The position numbers and the translations under genes are program-made. Of a stretch of DNA of 64,000 nucleotides, positions 35,588 to 45,342 are shown piece after piece. The notes under the pieces are model-generated. The model was given only the letters and a program-made list of their open reading frames with translations, was not told the DNA's origin and did no database searches. This stretch comes from Marinactinospora thermotolerans DSM 45154 (GTDB taxonomy: Bacteria; Actinomycetota; Actinomycetes; Streptosporangiales; Streptosporangiaceae). Positions within the stretch are counted from its first letter, which is position 1; each line of letters begins with the position of its first letter. The stretch is from positions 6,323 through 70,322 of the forward strand of contig NZ_FUWS01000012.1 in assembly GCF_900167435.1 (NCBI RefSeq), given 5' to 3'.

Positions 35588-36541
35588 TCAGGCGACCAGG
35601 ACGCCGCTGCGCTTGAACGGCCCGACGACGAGCGCGGTGTCGACCACGGTCGCCTCACGCGCCCACTCCCCTGCGGTGATGAACTCGTACAGGTCCGCCT
35701 TTGACGGCGCGGCCACATGGCACAGGAGCTGGTACTCCCCCATCAACGCGGCGGCGTAGCGTACCCAGTCCGATTCGAGCAGCGCGCGACCGACCCGGTC
35801 GACCGCGTGCGGCGCGGTCGTGATCCACAGCAGCGCCTCGACCGGCAGCCCCAGCAGCGCCGGTTCCACCACGGCGCGCAAGTGGACCAGGCCGCTGGAG
35901 CGCAACCACTCCACCCGCCGCCGCGCGGTGGGCTCCGAAACCCCCGCCAAACGCCCCAGGGCCTCGTGGGTGAGCCGGCCGTTGTTCGACAGCGCGCGCA
36001 GGATCGCCTGGTCGGCGTCGCTCAGCTCCTCCACCATGGGAGTCTCGGCGGAGGACGGGGCCGGTGCGACGTCGCAGAGCTCCGCGACCTCCTCGGGGGC
36101 GAGGATTCCGGGGAACCATTCGTGGACGGTGCGGTAGTAGCGCAGCACGGGAAGCGTCTCGACACCGACCACCCCGGGAAGGCCCGGCAGCTCGTCCACG
36201 GTGACGGCCAGCAGCCGCCGCGGCGCGCAGAACAGTTCGGTGACGCAGTCCACCGTTCCGGTCACGGCGTAGCTGAACGTGGTGTCGGGTCGGCGGGCCA
36301 GCGCGGTGCCTCCCATACGCAGACCGCCGCTGGCGTGGCGGGTGCGGACGATGACCGGGTCACCGGTGACGCACAGGCCGATGACGGTGATGAGCCGCCG
36401 CTCCAGGAGCCGGTTGCCACGCCGGGCCACCGAGCGTTCGGGCTCTCCCAGCACCGAGGCGATCCGACGCCAGGAGGCGCGCCCGTTCACCTGGAGCGCC
36501 GCCGTGATGCGCCGGTCCAGCGCGTCGAATTCCCGGGCCAT
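35588..36541 (-). CDS. Lrp/AsnC-family regulator with duplicated halves
   Basis: A 317-residue protein with two Lrp-like HTH modules: one at residues about 5-50 (LDRRITAALQVNGRASWRRI) and one at about 170-215 (LSDADQAILRALSNNGRLTH). A partial RAM-like effector domain follows each. Two-module Lrp proteins are common in actinobacteria. ATG 36541 sits behind GGGGAGG. It is divergent from the amidohydrolase/amidase genes and could control them; it is convergent with lysR. Confidence 0.82.
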   Translation of the reverse strand: MAREFDALDRRITAALQVNGRASWRRIASVLGEPERSVARRGNRLLERRLITVIGLCVTGDPVIVRTRHASGGLRMGGTALARRPDTTFSYAVTGTVDCVTELFCAPRRLLAVTVDELPGLPGVVGVETLPVLRYYRTVHEWFPGILAPEEVAELCDVAPAPSSAETPMVEELSDADQAILRALSNNGRLTHEALGRLAGVSEPTARRRVEWLRSSGLVHLRAVVEPALLGLPVEALLWITTAPHAVDRVGRALLESDWVRYAAALMGEYQLLCHVAAPSKADLYEFITAGEWAREATVVDTALVVGPFKRSGVLVA

Positions 36542-37150
36542 CCCAACCTCCCCGGCCAGCAATGTGGCTGTTTTCGTCAGTATGCCGTTTTCACTTGTCG
36601 GTAACGGAAGAGACGTGCATTCTCTGTCCCACATTTCCTTCGTCCGAGGAGGCCGTCATGCCGGGTCCCGTCTCTCCCCGCGCCCCGGGACGGTCCGATG
36701 CTCCACACAACGCCACCCGGCTCCCCCCTCGGTCACCTCCTCGATGTGGCCGCGTCCTGTGTCTCCGGCCGCCTCTGATCCGGTCTTCCCACCCTGGCCG
36801 TGTGAACCCCGGCGCGGAACCCGGCCCCCTTCCCTTCCCCGCCCTGGCCGTCATCGGGACGCCCGGCCACGGGACAACGGCGAACCGGTCACAGCGGACC
36901 GGGGGTGGCCCCGGCGCCCTGGTCCCCCTGGCGGGCGAACCATTCCCCGTCCCCACCCACCGCTCGCCCGCACCGGGGTGGCCGTGGCGACGACGTTCGC
37001 ACCGGCGGGATTCGGTCAGGTCGGTGAGGGAATCGTGGGACTGGCCGGGAACGTCGGGGCGGTCGTTGTCGCCCCGCCGGCGGTGAACGCGCGCCGGCGT
37101 GACGCACGCCCCTCGGAACCGTCCACGGCCCAAGAGCAGAGGAGCCGCGC
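36542..37150 (+). pseudogene. Gene-free gap with possible remnant of a decayed gene
   Basis: A 609-bp gap. A strong ribosome binding site (CGAGGAGG) and ATG at 36658 head an open frame to 37086 that codes for Pro/Arg-rich sequence with no protein-like character. In other frames, short stretches look coding, for example AASCVSGRL near 36750 and a Gly/Val-rich GFGQVGEGIVGLAGNVGAVV near 37010-37070, just before the amidohydrolase. This fits a transporter-like gene broken by frameshifts and deletion, with its 5' signals intact. Evidence is by eye and weak. Confidence 0.35.
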
Positions 37151-38482
37151 ATGACCCGAAACGCCGAGCTCAAGAAGGCCGTCTGCGCGGAGATCGACCG
37201 TCGCGCCGCCGAGATCACCGCGATCTCCGAGGAGGTGCTGCGCCACCCCGAGACCGGCTGGCGCGAGAGCGAAACCGCGCACCGGGTCCGGCGCTGGTTC
37301 GACGGGCTGGGGCTCGCCCACGAGGACGGGCTCGCCCTGACCGGGGTCAAGGCCCGCATGCGCGGCCGGACGTCCCGGCGCAGCGTCGCGGTCCTGGGTG
37401 AACTCGACGCGCTGCTGGTCGACGGCCACCCCTACGCCGACCCCACCACCACGGCCGCCCACGCCTGCGGGCACAACGCCCAGATCGCGTCGATGATCGG
37501 AGCGGGCTACGGACTGGCCCCGGTGATGGACCGGCTCGACGGGGACGTCGTCCTGTTCGCGGTGCCGGCTGAGGAGTGCATCGAGGTCGACTGGCGGCTG
37601 CGGCGCCGCGAGGCCGGCGACTTCGAGTTCATCGTGGGCAAGCCGGAACTCATCAGGATCGGCGCGTTCGACGACGTGGACATGGCGATGATGACCCACG
37701 CCGGCCCGACGGTCTCCGCGCCGGCGGCGGCGGTCGCGGCCTCGGCCAACGGCTCCCTGGTCAAACGTGCCGCCTTCACCGGCGTGGCCGCCCACGCCGG
37801 CGCGACCCCGTGGGCCGGCGCCAACGCGCTGAAGGCGGCGACCCTGGCGATCGCCGCGATCGACGCCCAGCGGGACACGTTCGACGACGCCGACACCGTC
37901 CGGGTCAGCCAGATCCTGACCGGCGGCGAGGCCGTCAGCGCCGTCCCCGCCCACGCCCACATGGAATTGATGGTCCGCGCCGGCTCGGTCACGGCCATGC
38001 GCGATGCCGCCGACAAGGTGGACCGGGCCCTGCGCGCCGGCGCCTTCGCCCTGGGAGTGGACGTGCGCGTCGAGACGGTCGGCGGCTACCTGCCGCTGTC
38101 CGTCGACGAGCCGCTGGCCGACCTCCTCCACGACAACTGCGTCTCCCTGTTCGGCGCGGACGCGGTGATCCGCGACAGCGGCCGCATGGGCGGATCCACC
38201 GACATGGGCGACCTCGGCCACATCATGCCGGTCGCCCATCCCTGGGCGGCCTCGGGCAGTGCCGCCCCCTTCCACGGTCCCGGGTTCTTCACCACCGACC
38301 ACGTCGCCGCGGCGGTGAACCCGGCGAAGTTCATGGCGATGACCGTCGTCGACCTGCTGTGCGAGGGGGCCGAACGCGCCGAGCAGGTCCTCTCCACCAG
38401 CGGCCCCAAACTGTCCCGCGACGCCTACCTGGAGTTGCGCCGCTCCTTTGACACCGTGACCGGAGGAATCGTTGAACGCTGA
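37151..38482 (+). CDS. M20 family amidohydrolase (AbgB-like)
   Basis: A 443-residue metallo-amidohydrolase that cleaves N-acyl or aminobenzoyl-type amides. Motifs are HPETGWRESET near residue 32, HACGHNAQIASM near 101 (metal His; the usual CGHD is CGHN here, as in AbgB/PM20D2-like members), PAEECIEVDWR near 140 with the catalytic Glu, and GGSTDMGDLGHIMP near 350. The closing His lies in APFHGPGF near 378. AGAGGAGC precedes ATG 37151. It overlaps the next gene by 11 bp, so both act together. Confidence 0.85.
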   Translation: MTRNAELKKAVCAEIDRRAAEITAISEEVLRHPETGWRESETAHRVRRWFDGLGLAHEDGLALTGVKARMRGRTSRRSVAVLGELDALLVDGHPYADPTTTAAHACGHNAQIASMIGAGYGLAPVMDRLDGDVVLFAVPAEECIEVDWRLRRREAGDFEFIVGKPELIRIGAFDDVDMAMMTHAGPTVSAPAAAVAASANGSLVKRAAFTGVAAHAGATPWAGANALKAATLAIAAIDAQRDTFDDADTVRVSQILTGGEAVSAVPAHAHMELMVRAGSVTAMRDAADKVDRALRAGAFALGVDVRVETVGGYLPLSVDEPLADLLHDNCVSLFGADAVIRDSGRMGGSTDMGDLGHIMPVAHPWAASGSAAPFHGPGFFTTDHVAAAVNPAKFMAMTVVDLLCEGAERAEQVLSTSGPKLSRDAYLELRRSFDTVTGGIVER

Positions 38483-39887
38483 GTTGCACCACCGTGAGGC
38501 CGTCGAGCTCGCGCGGATGCTGCGATCGGGGGAGGTGTCGGCGCGCGAGGTCGTCCAGGCCCACCTGGACCGCATCGAGGCCGTCAACCCCGCGATCAAC
38601 GCCGTCGTCACCCTGTGCCCCGAACGGGCCCTGGACGAGGCGGCGGCCGCCGACCACCGACACGCCGCGGGACGGCCCACCGGCCCCCTGCACGGTCTGC
38701 CCATCGCCGTCAAGGACACCCACGAGACCGCCGGCATCCGCACCACCCACGGGTCCCCCATCCACGCCGACCACGTTCCCGAACGGGACGAGCTCGTCGT
38801 CGAACGCCTGCGCGCCGCCGGCGCCATCGTCATCGGCAAGACCAACGTCCCCGAGTTCGCGGCCGGCTCCCACACCTTCAACCCCGTGTTCGGCACCACC
38901 CGCAACCCCTACGACACCAGCCGCTCGGCGGGAGGCAGCAGCGGCGGCGCGGCTGCGGCGCTGGCCGCCGGTCTGCACCCCATCGCCGACGGCACGGACA
39001 TGGGGGGATCGCTGCGCAACCCGGCCTCCTTCAACAACGTGGTCGGCCTGCGCCCCACCCCTGGGCGTGTCCCCACCTGGCCCAGCACCCTGCCATGGGA
39101 GACCCTGGCGACCTCGGGTCCCATGGGGCGGACGGTCGCCGACACCGCGCTGGTGCTGTCGGCCATCGCCGGCCCCGACCCGCGTTGCCCGTTCGCCCTG
39201 GCCGAGGCGGGGTCGACCTTCGCCCCGCCCCTGCACGTCGATCTGCGCGGGCTGCGGGTGGCGTTCTCGCCCGACTTCGGCGGGACGCTCCCGGTGGAGG
39301 CCGAGGTGGCGCGCGTCGTCGCTGAGGCGGCCAAGACCTTCGCCGCCCTGGGCTGCCACGTCGAGGAGGCCGCCCCGGACTTCTCCGGCGCCGACGAGGT
39401 GTTCCGCACGCTGCGCGCCTGGCAGTTCCACCTGAACCTCGGACCGCTGATCGAGGCCAACCCCGGCCGGGTGAAGGAGACGGTGGTCGCCAACGCCGCG
39501 GTCGGCCGGGCCCTGTCCGGCGAGGAGGTGGGCCGGGCCAAGCAGGGGCTCGCGGAGCTCTTCCACCGCTTCGGGAGGTTCTTCGGCGACTACGACCTGC
39601 TCCTGCTGCCGGTCAGCCAGCTCCCGCCCTTCGACGCCGACCTGGAGTATCCGACCGAGGTCGCCGGCACCCCGATGGCCGACTACCTGGACTGGATGCG
39701 TTCGGCCTACCAGGTGACGGTGACGGGCTGCCCGGCGATGTCGGTACCGGGCGGGTTCACCTCCGACGGCCTGCCCGTGGGGGTTCAACTGGTCGCCCGC
39801 CACGGCGCGGACCTGGACCTGCTCCGCTATGGCCACGCCTTCGAACAGGCCACCGGGTTCGGTCGGCGCCGCCCGCCGCTGGGATAG
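38472..39887 (+). CDS. Amidase signature family enzyme
   Basis: A 471-residue amidase. The Ser-cisSer-Lys triad is visible: Lys81 (LPIAVKD), Ser156 in GGSSGGAAAA, and Ser180 in DMGGSLRNPA. The family core spans about residues 65-450. The start is TTG 38472, behind GGAGGAATC, inside the end of the amidohydrolase. The pair looks like a two-step amide-degrading module; substrates are not readable. A gap of 383 bp separates it from the sdh genes downstream. Confidence 0.88.
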   Translation: MNAELHHREAVELARMLRSGEVSAREVVQAHLDRIEAVNPAINAVVTLCPERALDEAAAADHRHAAGRPTGPLHGLPIAVKDTHETAGIRTTHGSPIHADHVPERDELVVERLRAAGAIVIGKTNVPEFAAGSHTFNPVFGTTRNPYDTSRSAGGSSGGAAAALAAGLHPIADGTDMGGSLRNPASFNNVVGLRPTPGRVPTWPSTLPWETLATSGPMGRTVADTALVLSAIAGPDPRCPFALAEAGSTFAPPLHVDLRGLRVAFSPDFGGTLPVEAEVARVVAEAAKTFAALGCHVEEAAPDFSGADEVFRTLRAWQFHLNLGPLIEANPGRVKETVVANAAVGRALSGEEVGRAKQGLAELFHRFGRFFGDYDLLLLPVSQLPPFDADLEYPTEVAGTPMADYLDWMRSAYQVTVTGCPAMSVPGGFTSDGLPVGVQLVARHGADLDLLRYGHAFEQATGFGRRRPPLG

Positions 39888-40270
39888 GCCCGGATCCCGC
39901 CGGTGGCCGCGGGGCGGCGAGGCGACCGGACGGTCCCCGGCGTCGCGCCCGCCGGCGAAACGCCGGACGCGCCCGGTCCAGGGGCCCTTCCCGGTTCCCG
40001 GCCGGGCGCGCGGAAAGGGACCGGTGGGGCGTGTGTTCCCCATGTGCCCCACCTTTCGTCCGCTTTTCCGTAAACGCGATTTCGCCATTTCGGCGAGTGG
40101 TTTTTTTCACACTGGAAACACGTGAACCCATTGTCGAATTCCGCGGCCTCGCCGTTTTAACGTGGCTACCCCGCCCGCCTCCGCACGGACCGTACGACGC
40201 GCGAGGGTGGCCGGCCCGCTCCGTGTCGCGGCGTCCGGCCGGCCCTTCACGGGATGGAGATGCCGCGACG
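39888..40270 (+). promoter_or_regulatory. Upstream region of the second sdh operon
   Basis: A 383-bp non-coding stretch. From about 40040 the GC content falls sharply. Within this part TTCAC (40106-40110) and GTGAA (40122-40126) form an inverted repeat with 11-bp spacing, a possible operator. A promoter should lie here but I cannot place -10/-35 with confidence. The first 150 bp are GC-rich with no clear structure. Confidence 0.4.
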
Positions 40271-41089
40271 ATGACAGCGCCACCGCCCGTACCCCGCGAG
40301 CCCGTACTCGAGCGCGCCCGGCTGGGGGCGCGGACCCTGCGCCGGGACCGGTGGTGGGTCCCACCCCTGTTCACCGCGCTGGGGCTGGCCGCGTTCGTCG
40401 GCTACGCCACGTTCCGGGTGTTCCAGCAGGACCATTACTGGGTGGCCGACTACCACTACCTCACCCCGTTCTACTCCCCCTGTCTCAGCGCCGCGTGCGC
40501 GCCGGGGTCGGCCGTGTTCGGCACGCTCCCCTTTGAATTCCCGTGGTTCCTCCCCTACGCGCTCGTCTCCCTTCCTTTCCTCCTGCTTTTCCGATTTACC
40601 TGTTATTACTATCGAAAAGCGTATTATCGTGCGATTTGGCAGGCTCCCCCGGCCTGCGCGGTACGCGAACCCCATCGGCGCTACACCGGCGAATCCCGCC
40701 TCCCGCTGATCGGGCAGAACCTGCACCGCTACTTCTTCTACGCCGCCGTCCTCATCTCGCTGCTCAACACCTACGACGCGCTCGTCTCCTTCGCGCACGG
40801 CCACAACGGAGGCTTCGGCGTCGGACTGGGCAACCTCATCCTGCTCGGCAACGTGATCCTGCTGTGGTGCTACACGCTGTCCTGCCACTCCTGCCGGCAC
40901 GTCGTGGGCGGAAGGCTGCGCAGCTTCCGCCGGCACCCGCTGCGCTACCGGGCCTGGACCTGGGTGTCCCACCTCAACGCCCGGCACATGGCGTTCGCCT
41001 GGATCACCCTGGGCACCCTCGTGCTCACCGACCTGTACGTGGCACTGGTGGCCAGCGGAACGCTGACCGACGTGCGGCTGTTCAACTGA
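40271..41089 (+). CDS. Sdh1-type succinate dehydrogenase membrane anchor (Rv0249c-like)
   Basis: A 272-residue protein with about five membrane helices. Length and layout match the single anchor of mycobacterial Sdh1 (Rv0249c type), unlike the 234-residue B-type SdhC elsewhere in this window. Typical stretches are FRFTCYYYRKAYYRAIW after helix 2, GENLHRY-like GQNLHRYFFYAAV, and CYTLSCHSCRHVVGG. The last has Cys and His residues. ATG 40271 has GGAG about 12 nt upstream. It is first of a three-gene operon. Confidence 0.8.
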   Translation: MTAPPPVPREPVLERARLGARTLRRDRWWVPPLFTALGLAAFVGYATFRVFQQDHYWVADYHYLTPFYSPCLSAACAPGSAVFGTLPFEFPWFLPYALVSLPFLLLFRFTCYYYRKAYYRAIWQAPPACAVREPHRRYTGESRLPLIGQNLHRYFFYAAVLISLLNTYDALVSFAHGHNGGFGVGLGNLILLGNVILLWCYTLSCHSCRHVVGGRLRSFRRHPLRYRAWTWVSHLNARHMAFAWITLGTLVLTDLYVALVASGTLTDVRLFN

Positions 41090-41119
41090 CCCACCCGCCG
41101 GCACGAAAGGCCAGGGCAG

Positions 41120-43030
41120 ATGACCGAGACGACGCGCCTCGCCTACGACGCCGTGGTGATCGGCGCCGGCGGGGCCGGACTGCGCGCCGCCATCGAGGCG
41201 CGCCTCCACGGCCTGCGGACCGCGATCGTGTCCAAATCACTGTTCGGCAAGGCCCACACCGTGATGGCCGAGGGCGGTGCCGCCGCGGCGCTCGGCAACG
41301 TCGCCTCCGACGACGACTGGCGCGTCCACTTCCGCGACACCATCCGCGGCGGCAAGTTCCTCAACGACCCGCGCATGGCCGAACTCCACGCCCGCGAGGC
41401 CCCCGACCGCATCCTGGAACTGGAGTACTGGGGCGCCCTGTTCGACCGCACCGAGGACGGCCGGATCAGCCAGCGCAACTTCGGCGGCCACGAGTACCCG
41501 CGCCTCGCCCACGTCGGCGACCGCACCGGGCTGGAGATGATCCGCACCCTCCAACAGCGGATCGTCCAGCTCCAACAGGCCGACGCCGCCGAGTACGGTG
41601 ACCCCGAGGCCATGCTGAAGGTGCACGCCGAGACCACGATCACCGAACTGGTCACCGACAACGGACGTGTCGCCGGGGCCTTCGGCTACCTCCGCGACAG
41701 CGGGGAGTTCCTGCTGCTGGAGTCGCCGGTGGTGATCCTGGCGACCGGCGGCATCGGCAGGTCGTTCGAGGTCACATCGAACTCCTGGGAGTACACCGGT
41801 GACGGCCACGCGCTCGCGCTGCGCGCCGGCGCGGCACTGATCAACATGGAGTTCGTCCAGTTCCATCCCACCGGCATGGTCTGGCCGCCCTCGGTGCGCG
41901 GCATCCTCGTCACCGAATCGGTCCGCGGGGACGGCGGCGTGCTGCGCAACTCCGCGGGGAAACGGTTCATGTTCGACTACGTGCCCGAGGTGTTCCGCGC
42001 CCAGTACGCCGAGTCCGAGGAGGAGGCCGACGGCTGGTACACCGACCCGCGCAACCACCGCAGGCCCCCCGAACTGCTGCCCCGCGACGAGGTCGCGCGG
42101 GCCATCAACACCGAGGTGAAGGAGGGGCGCGGCTCCCCCCACGGCGGGGTGTTCCTGGACGTGTCCGAACGCCTGTCGGCCGAGGAGATCACCCGCCGGC
42201 TGCCCTCCATGTACCACCAGTTCAAGGAACTGGCCGACGTCGACATCACGGCCGAGCCGATGGAGGTCGGACCGACCTGCCACTACGTGATGGGCGGCGT
42301 CGCCGTCGACGCCGAGACGGGGGCCGCGTCGGTGCCGGGGCTCTTCGCGGCCGGCGAGGTCGCGGGCGGAATGCACGGCTCCAACCGGCTGGGCGGCAAC
42401 TCCCTGTCCGACCTGCTGGTCTTCGGCCGGCGCTGCGGTCTGGGGGCGGCCGCCTACCTCGATTCGCTGGGAGCCGACCGGCCCGCCGTCCCCGCCGCGG
42501 CGGTCGCCGAGGCGGCCACCGCGGCGACGGCCCCCCTCTCCCGATCCGAAGGCGACAATCCCTACCTGCTGCACCGCGAGATCCAGCGGACGATGAACGA
42601 CCTGGTCGGCATCGTCCGCAACGGAGCGGAGATCGAGCAGGCCATCGCCAGGCTGGAGAAGCTCGACGCGCGCGTCGCCGGCGTCCGCGTCGAAGGCGGC
42701 CGATGCTACAACCCGGGCTGGCACCTGGCCCTGGATCTGCGCAACATGCTGCTGGTGTCACAGGCCGTCGCCCGCTGCGCCCTGGAACGCGAAGAGTCCC
42801 GCGGCGGCCACACCCGCGACGACTTCCCCCGGATGTCGGCGCGGTGGCGCCGGATCACCCTGGCCGCCCGGCTCGACGGCTCGGACGTCGTCGTGGAACA
42901 CCGCCGGACGCCGCCGATGCGCCGCGACCTGCTCGCTTTGTTCGAACGCGGCGAGCTGGAGAAGTACCTGACCGAGGAGGAACTCGCGGACGGCTCCCCC
43001 GAGGACACGGACGAGGAGGAAGGCGCGTGA
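41120..43030 (+). CDS. sdhA: Sdh1-type succinate dehydrogenase flavoprotein
   Basis: A 636-residue flavoprotein paralogous to, but clearly different from, the product of 31905-33845. FAD-binding AVVIGAGGAGLRAAIEA lies at residues 11-27; SLFGKAHTVMAEGGAAAALG carries the FAD-linking His; FVQFHPTGM, SVRGDGGVLRN and CHYVMGGVAVD are substrate-loop motifs; GSNRLGGNSLSDLLVFG closes the FAD site. The start ATG 41120 follows AAAGG. It overlaps the FeS subunit gene by 4 bp (GTGA). Confidence 0.93.
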   Translation: MTETTRLAYDAVVIGAGGAGLRAAIEARLHGLRTAIVSKSLFGKAHTVMAEGGAAAALGNVASDDDWRVHFRDTIRGGKFLNDPRMAELHAREAPDRILELEYWGALFDRTEDGRISQRNFGGHEYPRLAHVGDRTGLEMIRTLQQRIVQLQQADAAEYGDPEAMLKVHAETTITELVTDNGRVAGAFGYLRDSGEFLLLESPVVILATGGIGRSFEVTSNSWEYTGDGHALALRAGAALINMEFVQFHPTGMVWPPSVRGILVTESVRGDGGVLRNSAGKRFMFDYVPEVFRAQYAESEEEADGWYTDPRNHRRPPELLPRDEVARAINTEVKEGRGSPHGGVFLDVSERLSAEEITRRLPSMYHQFKELADVDITAEPMEVGPTCHYVMGGVAVDAETGAASVPGLFAAGEVAGGMHGSNRLGGNSLSDLLVFGRRCGLGAAAYLDSLGADRPAVPAAAVAEAATAATAPLSRSEGDNPYLLHREIQRTMNDLVGIVRNGAEIEQAIARLEKLDARVAGVRVEGGRCYNPGWHLALDLRNMLLVSQAVARCALEREESRGGHTRDDFPRMSARWRRITLAARLDGSDVVVEHRRTPPMRRDLLALFERGELEKYLTEEELADGSPEDTDEEEGA

Positions 43031-43878
43031 ACGGCGAAACGACACTGCGCGTGTGGCGCGGCGAGGGCGGCGAGGGCCGGTTGGTCGACTACACCGTCGC
43101 GGTCGAGGAGGGGGAGGTCGTCCTCGACGTCCTCCACCGGCTCCAGGCCACCGCGGCGCCGGACCTGGCGGTGCGGTGGAACTGCAAGGCCGGCAAATGC
43201 GGTTCGTGCTCGGTCGAGATCAACGGGCGTCCCCGGCTGGCCTGCATGACCCGGATGAACCTCTTCGCCCCCGGCGAGACGGTGACCGTCACCCCCATGC
43301 GCACCTTCCCCGTCATCCGCGACCTGGTCTGCGACGTGTCCGCCAACTACCGCAAGGCGCGCGAGATCCCCTCGTTCACCCCGGACCCGGCGACGCGTCC
43401 CGGGGAGTTCCGGATGTCACAGGCCGACGTCCAGCGCCAGCAGGAGTTCCGCAAGTGCATCGAGTGCTTCCTGTGTAACAACGTCTGCCACGTCATCCGC
43501 GACCACGAGGACAACACCGCGCACTTCTCCGGGCCGCGCTACCTGATGCGGGTCGCCGAACTGGAGATGCATCCCTACGACACCGCCGACCGGCGCAAGA
43601 TCGCCCAGGAGGAGTTCGGGCTCGGCTACTGCAACATCACCAAGTGCTGCACCGAGGTGTGCCCCGAGAACATCCAGATCACCGACAACGCGCTGATCCC
43701 CCTGAAGGAGCGGGTGGCCGACCGCCGCTACGACCCCCTGGTGTGGCTCGGCCGGCGCATCGGGCTGCGCCCGGCGTCACAGGACACCCCGATCCCGCCC
43801 GGCGTCCGGCAGGACGGCCGAGCCGCCGCCCCCCGGACCGGGGAACCCCGCCGAAAGCCCGGACCGGACACGACATGA
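43027..43878 (+). CDS. sdhB: Sdh1-type succinate dehydrogenase iron-sulfur subunit
   Basis: A 283-residue FeS subunit. [2Fe-2S] ligands are in CKAGKCGSCSVEINGRPRLAC (first part) and the next cysteines in CIECFLCNNVC and CNITKCCTEVC. It has an extra basic, Pro-rich tail of about 30 residues after the conserved core. GTG 43027 overlaps the flavoprotein stop; a longer open frame upstream is a shadow. It ends 31 bp before the convergent monooxygenase. Confidence 0.92.
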   Translation: MNGETTLRVWRGEGGEGRLVDYTVAVEEGEVVLDVLHRLQATAAPDLAVRWNCKAGKCGSCSVEINGRPRLACMTRMNLFAPGETVTVTPMRTFPVIRDLVCDVSANYRKAREIPSFTPDPATRPGEFRMSQADVQRQQEFRKCIECFLCNNVCHVIRDHEDNTAHFSGPRYLMRVAELEMHPYDTADRRKIAQEEFGLGYCNITKCCTEVCPENIQITDNALIPLKERVADRRYDPLVWLGRRIGLRPASQDTPIPPGVRQDGRAAAPRTGEPRRKPGPDTT

Positions 43879-43909
43879 CGGCGGCGCCCACGCCCCGCCA
43901 GGGGAAGGG

Positions 43910-45085
43910 TCACACCCGAGCGGGTTCGACGGGAGGACGCCAGTCATAGAGCCGGTCCAGGAAGCGGGTCACCGTCCCCGGCGCCAGCCGGCCGAGCAGT
44001 CCCGCGCCGACGTCACGGAGGCGGACGGCCGAGGGGGACTCGCTCTGCACCGCCTCGGCGAGCTGCGCCGACCGTTGCACGGTCTGGGCCGTCCGCTCCA
44101 TCCTGGCCTCGGTGTAGGAGTGCAACGCGGTCGGCAGGTAGGCGGTGGAGCCGTTGACGTGGTGGGCGAGGACGACCGCGTCCTCGATGGCCTGCCCCGC
44201 CCCCTGCCCGAGGTTGGGGGTCATGGCGTGCGCGGCGTCGCCGAGCAGCGCGACGCGCCCCTTGTGGTAGGCGGGCGGCGGGGTGTCGATGTGCCAGACG
44301 TCCCCACGGCGCACGGACTCCGACGGCGCGGCCGCGAACAGGGCCGGCAGCGGGTCGTGCCGGACGGCCAGCCGGCCGAGCAGCTCGGCCTTCTCGTCCC
44401 CGGCGTTCTCGCCCGCGGGGGCGTTGGCGGTGGCGTAGCAGTGGAGGCGTCCCTCGGGCAACGGCAGCACCCCGACAAGGCCGCCCCGCCCCCAGGTCTC
44501 GCCGAAGGCGACCGGGACACCGGCGTCCGGCACGACGGCGCTCCAGGTCGTGAAACCGGCGTAGACCGGTCCCGGGTGCTCCAGGAACAGCGCGGAACGG
44601 ACGGCGGAGCGCAGGCCGTCGGCGGCGACGACGAGGTCGGCGCTCACCTCGCCCGCCTCGGTGCCGACCCGGGCGAGCCTGCGGGTGTCGCCGGGTTCGA
44701 CGCTGGACACCGCGGTGGCGGTGTGCACCACGCCGGCCGGCAGGCGGGTGAGCAGCAGGTCGACGAGGTCGGAGCGGAGCAGCACGTGCGCCCCGCCGTC
44801 GAAGCCGCGTCTGGCGCGGGATGCCAGGCGCAGCAGGCGACGCCCGTCCCCCCGGCGGATCTCGATCCCCGAGATGTGGGCCGACCGCGCGCGGACCGCA
44901 CCCCCCAACCCGAGGGTGTCGAGCGCCCGAAGCGCGTTGGGGGCCAGGACCAACCCGACCTCGGCGGGGTCGGGCGCCGGCGCGCGCTCGCACACGGTCA
45001 CCGCCCACCCCTTGCGGTACAGGGCCACGGCGGCGGCCAGGCCCCCGATACCGCCTCCGACCACGACCGCGTGCGGTTGTGCCAT
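43910..45085 (-). CDS. FAD-dependent aromatic monooxygenase (UbiH/hydroxybenzoate hydroxylase type)
   Basis: A 391-residue single-component flavin monooxygenase. The FAD motif GGGIGGLAAAVALYRKG lies at residues 9-25, the DG motif in VVAADGLRSAVRSALF near 155, and the GD motif in LLGDAAHAMTPNLGQGAGQA near 280. Substrate unknown; salicylate- or hydroxybenzoate-like aromatics are usual. The start ATG 45085 follows CCGGAGGTC; the open frame upstream extends without support. Confidence 0.86.
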   Translation of the reverse strand: MAQPHAVVVGGGIGGLAAAVALYRKGWAVTVCERAPAPDPAEVGLVLAPNALRALDTLGLGGAVRARSAHISGIEIRRGDGRRLLRLASRARRGFDGGAHVLLRSDLVDLLLTRLPAGVVHTATAVSSVEPGDTRRLARVGTEAGEVSADLVVAADGLRSAVRSALFLEHPGPVYAGFTTWSAVVPDAGVPVAFGETWGRGGLVGVLPLPEGRLHCYATANAPAGENAGDEKAELLGRLAVRHDPLPALFAAAPSESVRRGDVWHIDTPPPAYHKGRVALLGDAAHAMTPNLGQGAGQAIEDAVVLAHHVNGSTAYLPTALHSYTEARMERTAQTVQRSAQLAEAVQSESPSAVRLRDVGAGLLGRLAPGTVTRFLDRLYDWRPPVEPARV

Positions 45086-45286
45086 GGAGCCGACCTCCGG
45101 ATTGGCTGAGGCCCCTGGGCGCCGGATGCCGGAAGGGCCCTGATGCCCCAGGCTAGGCGGGCCGGCCCTGGACGCGCCATGGATCACCCGTTTTTCCGGA
45201 CTTCTGGCCCAAGCCGGACTTCCAGCTCGTCATTCCCATCCCGACAGCGCCACCGGAGCGGACGGACCTCCCCGCCGAACGCGAAA

Positions 45287-45325
45287 AGCGCGGAGCGCCA
45301 CCCCCTCGGGGCGACGCTCCGCGCT
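45287..45325 (-). terminator. Rho-independent terminator of typA
   Basis: AGCGCGGAGCG (45287-45297) and CGCTCCGCGCT (45315-45325) form an 11-bp perfect stem; the minus strand continues TTTTCGC. It lies 17 nt beyond the typA stop. Confidence 0.85.
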
Positions 45326-45342
45326 CGACGTCGGGACCTCCG

